DNA from: Clostridiales bacterium UBA3705
Lineage (GTDB): Bacteria > Bacillota_A > Clostridia > Oscillospirales > Oscillospiraceae
Assembly (NCBI GenBank): GCA_002372735.1
Contig: DFIE01000116.1
Span: forward strand, 2,841-18,680
Direction of reading: 5' to 3'
Length of the DNA: 15,840 bases
Part shown: positions 15,485 to 15,840 of the stretch, piece after piece
Position numbering within the stretch: position 1 is the first letter of the stretch
Layout: the number at the start of each line of letters is the position of its first letter
Translations under genes and position numbers: made by a program
Notes under the pieces: generated by a model
Seen by the model: only the letters and a program-made list of their open reading frames with translations
Told to the model about the DNA's origin: nothing
Databases searched by the model: none

Positions 15485-15517
15485 GGACCCCACGCCGTCG
15501 GCGTGGGGTCCGCTTTT
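15485..15517 (+). terminator. Rho-independent terminator of the amylopullulanase gene
   Basis: GGACCCCACGCC (15485-15496) pairs perfectly with GGCGTGGGGTCC (15500-15511) around a 3-nt loop, followed by GCTTTT. An AAAA run just before the stem could make it bidirectional. It starts 15 bp after the stop codon. Confidence 0.88.
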
Positions 15518-15713
15518 ATACTAGAATGCAATAAAACCATTTAGGAAATGGTTTTATTCGCCGAATGCTTCCGGCATTCGGCGCACCGCATGAAATGCGG
15601 TGGCATTCGTACGTACAATATCTGAACATGCCAAGCATAATTGCTTGGCATCTGCGGCATTTGCCGCAGGCAATCAAACGATTTCATCGTTTTATTGCAG
15701 TTCCGTATTATAA
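15516..15713. repeat. Tiled six-hairpin element with inverted ends (unidentified)
   Basis: Six back-to-back inverted repeats. H1 15530-15558 (13 bp, AGG loop), H2 15559-15583 (10 bp), H3 15584-15602 (8 bp, GAA loop) abut with no gap. A 25-nt linker (15603-15627) containing the palindrome GTACGTAC follows. H4 15628-15651 (10 bp), H5 15652-15669 (8 bp), H6 15670-15698 (12 bp with one C/T mismatch) again abut with no gap. The element is framed by an 11-bp inverted repeat TGCAATAAAAC (15527-15537 and 15689-15699) and, further out, TTATA/TATAA (15516-15520, 15709-15713). No ORF is inside. It may be a MITE-like mobile element or a structured RNA; I cannot assign it to a known family. Confidence 0.8.
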
Positions 15714-15793
15714 GCTTCCGGGTGCCTGTTTGCGTCTGCCGGTCTGGGTCACAGCGGCGCTCCTAAAAAAATCTTCAGATTGCAAAAAAAGTG

Positions 15794-15821
15794 TTGACAA
15801 ATCAAAAAAATCTGTTATAAT
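15794..15821 (+). promoter_or_regulatory. Consensus promoter for a stable RNA at the right edge
   Basis: Perfect TTGACA (15794-15799), 16-nt spacer, perfect TATAAT (15816-15821) with an extended TG (15813-15814), and A-rich upstream DNA like an UP element. Predicted start is about 15828, only some 7 nt before the likely tRNA. This is the strongest promoter in the window. Confidence 0.85.
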
Positions 15822-15834
15822 ATCACCGTTGCTT

Positions 15835-15840
15835 GCGGGT
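15835..15840 (+). tRNA. Probable 5' end of a tRNA-Gly (cut by window edge)
   Basis: The window ends in GCGGGT, the usual first six bases of bacterial tRNA-Gly acceptor stems (which continue GTAGTTCAATGG), placed 13 nt after a perfect -10 box. Only six bases are visible, so this is an inference from the promoter and the hexamer. Confidence 0.45.

Larger units (their letters stand above)
15470..15793. other. Gene-free interval between amylopullulanase and the right-edge promoter
   Basis: No credible protein gene on either strand. From left to right it holds the terminator, the six-hairpin element, a GC-rich unassigned stretch (15714-15763), and an A-rich tract (15764-15790) leading into the promoter. 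The pair CAGATT (15776-15781) and AATCTG (15809-15814) brackets the -35 region and spacer, and may be chance in such A-rich DNA. Confidence 0.7.

Noticed and set aside
15517..15522. TATACT at the left border of the hairpin element as a -10 box
   Set aside because: The region where a -35 would lie is the terminator stem, with no TTGACA-like hexamer.
15516..15713. CRISPR array, integron attC site, or HEARO/omega-RNA as explanation for the hairpin cluster
   Set aside because: The stems differ from one another, so there are no direct repeats with spacers; no RYYYAAC/GTTRRRY core pairs of attC; no IscB, IsrB, TnpB or transposase gene nearby in the window.

Overview
The window looks like a chromosomal segment from a GC-rich, low-motility-signal gut Firmicute, most likely Oscillospiraceae (the Oscillibacter/Flavonifractor/Intestinimonas neighbourhood). 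The reasons are GC-rich codon use with AT-rich promoters, strong AGGAGG-type ribosome sites, a DnaD-domain plus DnaC/DnaI-like primosome pair, a PrsA-type foldase lipoprotein, an NPKT-type cell-wall sorting tail, and S-layer homology (SLH) domains of the type common on secreted proteins of that family. The genus is an inference; no 16S or other marker is present.

Layout, left to right. (1) 1-893, minus strand: the first 297 codons of a lipoprotein of the PrsA/parvulin foldase type, cut by the window edge just as its rotamase domain begins. (2) 894-1110: divergent promoter region. (3) 1111-3020: two overlapping plus-strand genes, a DnaD/DnaB-like replication protein and a DnaC/DnaI-like AAA+ helicase loader, with a good promoter in front. 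(4) 3129-5273: htpG (Hsp90, TTG start) with its own consensus-like promoter and an inverted repeat in the leader, followed 42 bp later by a 70-residue XRE regulator. (5) 5382-6758: secreted, wall-anchored two-repeat DUF11 surface protein with a divergent NPKTA sorting motif. (6) 6880-7323: dUTPase (dut). (7) 7318-7418: a highly symmetrical repeat element of AATTGAR heptamers around a 26-bp perfect palindrome, which supplies the dut stop codon. (8) 7437-9443: YgiQ-family radical SAM protein. (9) 9599-15469: one very large (1,956 aa) secreted, SLH-anchored amylopullulanase carrying both a type I pullulanase and an AmyE-like alpha-amylase catalytic domain, with starch-binding-like modules between and after them. 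(10) 15470-15840: no protein gene. It holds a strong terminator, a remarkable array of six perfectly tiled hairpins in two groups of three (15530-15698), and a consensus promoter whose transcript probably begins a tRNA-Gly at the last six bases.

Most genes are single-gene or two-gene transcription units, each with a recognisable promoter and/or terminator. They are mainly housekeeping functions (replication restart/initiation, protein folding, nucleotide hygiene). The exception is the amylopullulanase, which would degrade starch and pullulan at the cell surface by attacking both alpha-1,4 and alpha-1,6 bonds from one polypeptide. The two non-coding elements (7318-7418 and 15516-15713) are the least explained parts of the window and the best candidates for something undescribed. 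I see no defence system, prophage, CRISPR array, biosynthetic cluster or transposase gene.
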